Source: Lachnospiraceae bacterium
GTDB taxonomy: Bacteria; Bacillota; Clostridia; Lachnospirales; Lachnospiraceae
DNA length: 38,115 nucleotides
NCBI GenBank assembly: GCA_029219245.1
Contig: JAQXTA010000042.1
Location: 1-38,115, forward strand
Direction of reading: 5' to 3'
Positions 36,071 through 38,115 of this stretch are shown here, in pieces; the stretch's first letter is position 1, and each line of letters opens with the position of its first letter. Made by a program: the position numbers and the translations under genes. The notes under the pieces are model-generated. The model saw nothing but the letters and a program-made list of their open reading frames with translations. It did no database searches and was not told the DNA's origin.

Positions 36071-37519
36071 ATGTTAATCGTCCAGACCAACAAAGCCCAA
36101 TATGAATACGATATCCATTCTTTAATCAAAGCCTTTTATCCGGAGCAGGAGGTAAAAGTCCTGACCCCGGAATCGGTTGTAAAAGATAAAAAAATACGAG
36201 AAATTCCCGCTTCCATTTTACTGGAATTTTCGGATACGGAAGTAGTTTTGCGATTTATGCAGGGAGAAACTTACACATGGGTTGTTTCGGAAAATGACCG
36301 GACCGATTATAAGAATGTTTTCAAACGTTTTCTTTATACTTCGCTGAAAGAAGAAACCGGGATTTCCCTGCCCTGGGGCAACCTGACCGGCATTCGTCCG
36401 ACCAAGATTGCCATGACCATGATGGAGCAGGGCAAAAGTGAAGAAGAGATTGCTGCCTTTTTGCAGGACAAGCATCTGGTCAGCAGGGAAAAGACTAAGC
36501 TGGGTATCGACATAGCTAAACGTGAGAAAGCCTTGTTAGACCAGCTTCATTATGAGGATGGGTACAGCTTATACATAGGTATTCCCTTTTGCCCGACCAC
36601 CTGTTTGTATTGTTCCTTTACATCCTTTCCAATCAGTGTCTGGAAAGACAGAGTAGCGGATTATTTAAGCGCACTGGACAAAGAGATTAATAATATTGCC
36701 GAGATGTATCGGGAGAAAAAACTTGACACCATTTACATCGGTGGTGGTACGCCCAGCTCTTTGTCGGCGGAGGAGCTTGACCGACTTTTAACCAAAGTAA
36801 AAACAACACTGGATTTTACTTATGTGAAAGAATTTACGGTAGAAGCCGGGCGTGCTGACAGCATTACCAAAGAGAAGCTGCAAGTGCTATATAAACATGG
36901 GGTAACCAGAATTTCTGTCAATCCCCAGACCATGAAGCAAAAGACGTTAGACTTTATCGGCAGACGTCATACGGTGGAGCAGGTAATTGATGCTTTTCAT
37001 ATGGCAAGAGAAGTGGGCTTTGACAATATCAACATGGACATTATCTTAGGACTTCCGGGAGAAGGGGCGGAAGATGTGCAGGCAACTATTGAGGCAATCA
37101 GGGAACTGGAGCCGGACAGCCTGACGGTTCACTCTCTTGCAATTAAACGTGCTTCTAAGCTAAACCATTGGATTGAACAAAATGGTATCGAGATGTTAAA
37201 GAATACCGAAGAGACCATGCGGATTGCAGCGCAGGGGGCAGCCGATATGGGAATGCTTCCTTACTACCTGTATCGTCAGAAAAATATGTCCGGCAATTTT
37301 GAAAATGTGGGTTATGCCAAAGATGGGAAATATGGTATTTATAATATCCTGATTATGGAGGAGAAACAGACTATCGTCGCTCTGGGAGCCGGTTCGATTA
37401 CGAAGCGGGTGTTCCCGGACGGTAGGATCGAGCGGTGTGATAATGTGAAGGATGTGGGGCTCTATATAGAAAAGATTGACGAGATGATTGAGAGGAAACG
37501 GAAGCTTTTTGAGGATTAA
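36071..37519 (+). CDS. hemZ: HemZ-type radical SAM coproporphyrinogen III oxidase-like protein
   Basis: A 482-residue radical SAM protein. The ATG at 36071 is preferred over 36014 because GAAAGGA lies about 9 bases upstream and the extra residues look non-coding. The [4Fe-4S] site is C174-x3-C178-x2-C181 in FCPTTCLYCSF. Next come YIGGGTPSSL, VEAGRADS and NMDIILGLPGE, standard for the HemN/HemZ group. About 160 residues precede the SAM core, as in HemZ of Bacillota. It is annotated as oxygen-independent coproporphyrinogen dehydrogenase, but the activity of HemZ proteins is less certain than that of HemN, and no other haem gene is present here. Confidence 0.88.
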   Translation: MLIVQTNKAQYEYDIHSLIKAFYPEQEVKVLTPESVVKDKKIREIPASILLEFSDTEVVLRFMQGETYTWVVSENDRTDYKNVFKRFLYTSLKEETGISLPWGNLTGIRPTKIAMTMMEQGKSEEEIAAFLQDKHLVSREKTKLGIDIAKREKALLDQLHYEDGYSLYIGIPFCPTTCLYCSFTSFPISVWKDRVADYLSALDKEINNIAEMYREKKLDTIYIGGGTPSSLSAEELDRLLTKVKTTLDFTYVKEFTVEAGRADSITKEKLQVLYKHGVTRISVNPQTMKQKTLDFIGRRHTVEQVIDAFHMAREVGFDNINMDIILGLPGEGAEDVQATIEAIRELEPDSLTVHSLAIKRASKLNHWIEQNGIEMLKNTEETMRIAAQGAADMGMLPYYLYRQKNMSGNFENVGYAKDGKYGIYNILIMEEKQTIVALGAGSITKRVFPDGRIERCDNVKDVGLYIEKIDEMIERKRKLFED

Positions 37520-37532
37520 GAAGAGCCTTAAG

Positions 37533-37572
37533 AAAGGACAAACTTATTCTATCGAATAGGGATTCCTTTTTT
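37533..37572 (+). terminator. Terminator after hemZ
   Basis: CTTATTC (37543-37549) pairs with GAATAGG (37554-37560) around a 4-base loop. AAAGGA (37533-37538) can pair with TCCTTT (37564-37569) across an internal loop, and T residues follow. Confidence 0.6.
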
Positions 37573-37582
37573 GTTATACTGT

Positions 37583-37629
37583 TTTAACAACACACAATTT
37601 GTTCAATTTGCAAAATGTGTGTTGTTAAA
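37583..37629. repeat. 14-bp-arm inverted repeat before the AAA ATPase gene
   Basis: TTTAACAACACACA (37583-37596) and TGTGTGTTGTTAAA (37616-37629) are perfect inverted copies. TTTG/CAAA inside them extends the pairing after one mismatch. The repeat sits just after a TATACT (37575-37580), and its right arm contains the -35 of the next promoter, so it is a likely operator. Confidence 0.75.
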
Positions 37630-37650
37630 GTGAATTTTTTGAGATATACT
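37622..37650 (+). promoter_or_regulatory. Candidate promoter of the AAA ATPase gene
   Basis: TTGTTA (37622-37627), 17 bases, TATACT (37645-37650). The predicted start is about 26 bases before the gene's ATG. Confidence 0.6.
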
Positions 37651-37683
37651 TCATATATGGATTGTCAGAAAGAGGTGCACATT

Positions 37684-38115
37684 ATGGAATTGTTTTGTAG
37701 AGAACAGTATCTTTCAAAGATTAGAGGGTTTTATCATGATACCGACATTATAAAAGTTATCACCGGTGTTAGGCGCTGCGGGAAATCAAGTTTGATGGAA
37801 ATGATAAGAGATGAGCTTATTAGCGAGGGTGTTAATGAAGATCGTATCATATATTTGGATCTTGATTCAAGAAAGTATAGAAAAATAAAAACAGACGATG
37901 AATTTGAAGAGATAGTAGATGCACTATCGATTTCTGATGAAATCAAGTATTTATTTGTAGATGAAATACAAAATATTCAGAACTTTGAAGAAATTATCAA
38001 TGCATTTAGAAATGATGGGGACTATTCTATTTTCATTACCGGTTCAAATTCATATCTGTTAAGTGGAGAGTTGGCTACAAAACTTACCGGAAGATATGTA
38101 GAATTCGAGCTATTC
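37684..38115 (+). CDS. AAA-family ATPase (DUF4143-type), cut by window end
   Basis: The first 144 residues of an ATP-binding protein, still open at the last base of the window. The ATG at 37684 follows AGAGGTG. Walker A is TGVRRCGKSS (K34) and Walker B is YLFVDEIQN (D93-E94). A sensor-like FITGSNSYLL and ATKLTGRYVEFEL follow. This order matches the AAA_14/DUF4143 ATPases that are common, often mobile, and without a settled function. Codon choice is more AT-rich than in hemZ and the gene lies after a strong inverted repeat, consistent with an accessory gene. Confidence 0.85.
   Translation, partial: MELFCREQYLSKIRGFYHDTDIIKVITGVRRCGKSSLMEMIRDELISEGVNEDRIIYLDLDSRKYRKIKTDDEFEEIVDALSISDEIKYLFVDEIQNIQNFEEIINAFRNDGDYSIFITGSNSYLLSGELATKLTGRYVEFELF

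Overview
The window looks like a chromosomal segment of an anaerobic, low-to-mid GC Bacillota, most likely Lachnospiraceae (Clostridia). Evidence: strong AGGAGG-type ribosome sites, sigma-A-like promoters, a T-box leader, MecA, HemZ, a BlaI/M56 pair, a YtrA-type GntR/ABC operon and the MacB-like/CARDB-like ABC trio. The chemoreceptor suggests a motile organism. This assignment is inferred from gene content and style, not from any search.

Layout. 1-2440 is accessory and AT-rich: the 3' end of a tRNA or tmRNA gene with its terminator, a divergent HNH-like zinc protein, two tandem related micro-membrane proteins and the ruins of a MATE transporter. 2450-5511 holds an orphan LytS-type sensor kinase and a class I aminotransferase. 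5519-11601 is a complete tryptophan transcription unit: promoter, T-box leader (TGG specifier, UGGC bulge matching tRNA-Trp), trpE-G-C-F-B-A and terminator, with trpD absent. 11495-11866 holds two doubtful small ORFs. 12080-12697 is a flavodoxin-like oxidoreductase.

12740-16374 is a BlaI-type repressor, an M56 sensor protease fused to an M23-like domain, and an HD hydrolase, behind two candidate promoters and a nested inverted repeat. 16477-19641 holds mecA, a dead esterase, a DEAD-box helicase and a YgjP-like metallopeptidase. 19806-23531 is a membrane TPR-like protein, thiN and gpmI. 23742-26790 pairs a permease-less solute-binding lipoprotein with a chemoreceptor. 26887-30434 is a GntR/ABC operon with a near-ideal promoter overlapped by a 15-bp-arm palindrome. 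30498-34467 is an ABC efflux-like trio.

34471-35840 is eno. Its ribosome binding site lies inside the 3' arm of the terminator that closes the previous operon, the most unusual regulatory arrangement in the window. hemZ follows, and the window ends inside an AAA ATPase gene behind another large inverted repeat.

How the parts work together: the trp enzymes turn chorismate into tryptophan under tRNA-Trp control, apart from the missing trpD step. gpmI and eno encode consecutive glycolytic steps. BlaI and M56 form a probable envelope-stress sensing circuit. The binding protein and chemoreceptor probably form one sensing unit. No CRISPR array, insertion sequence or complete prophage is visible.
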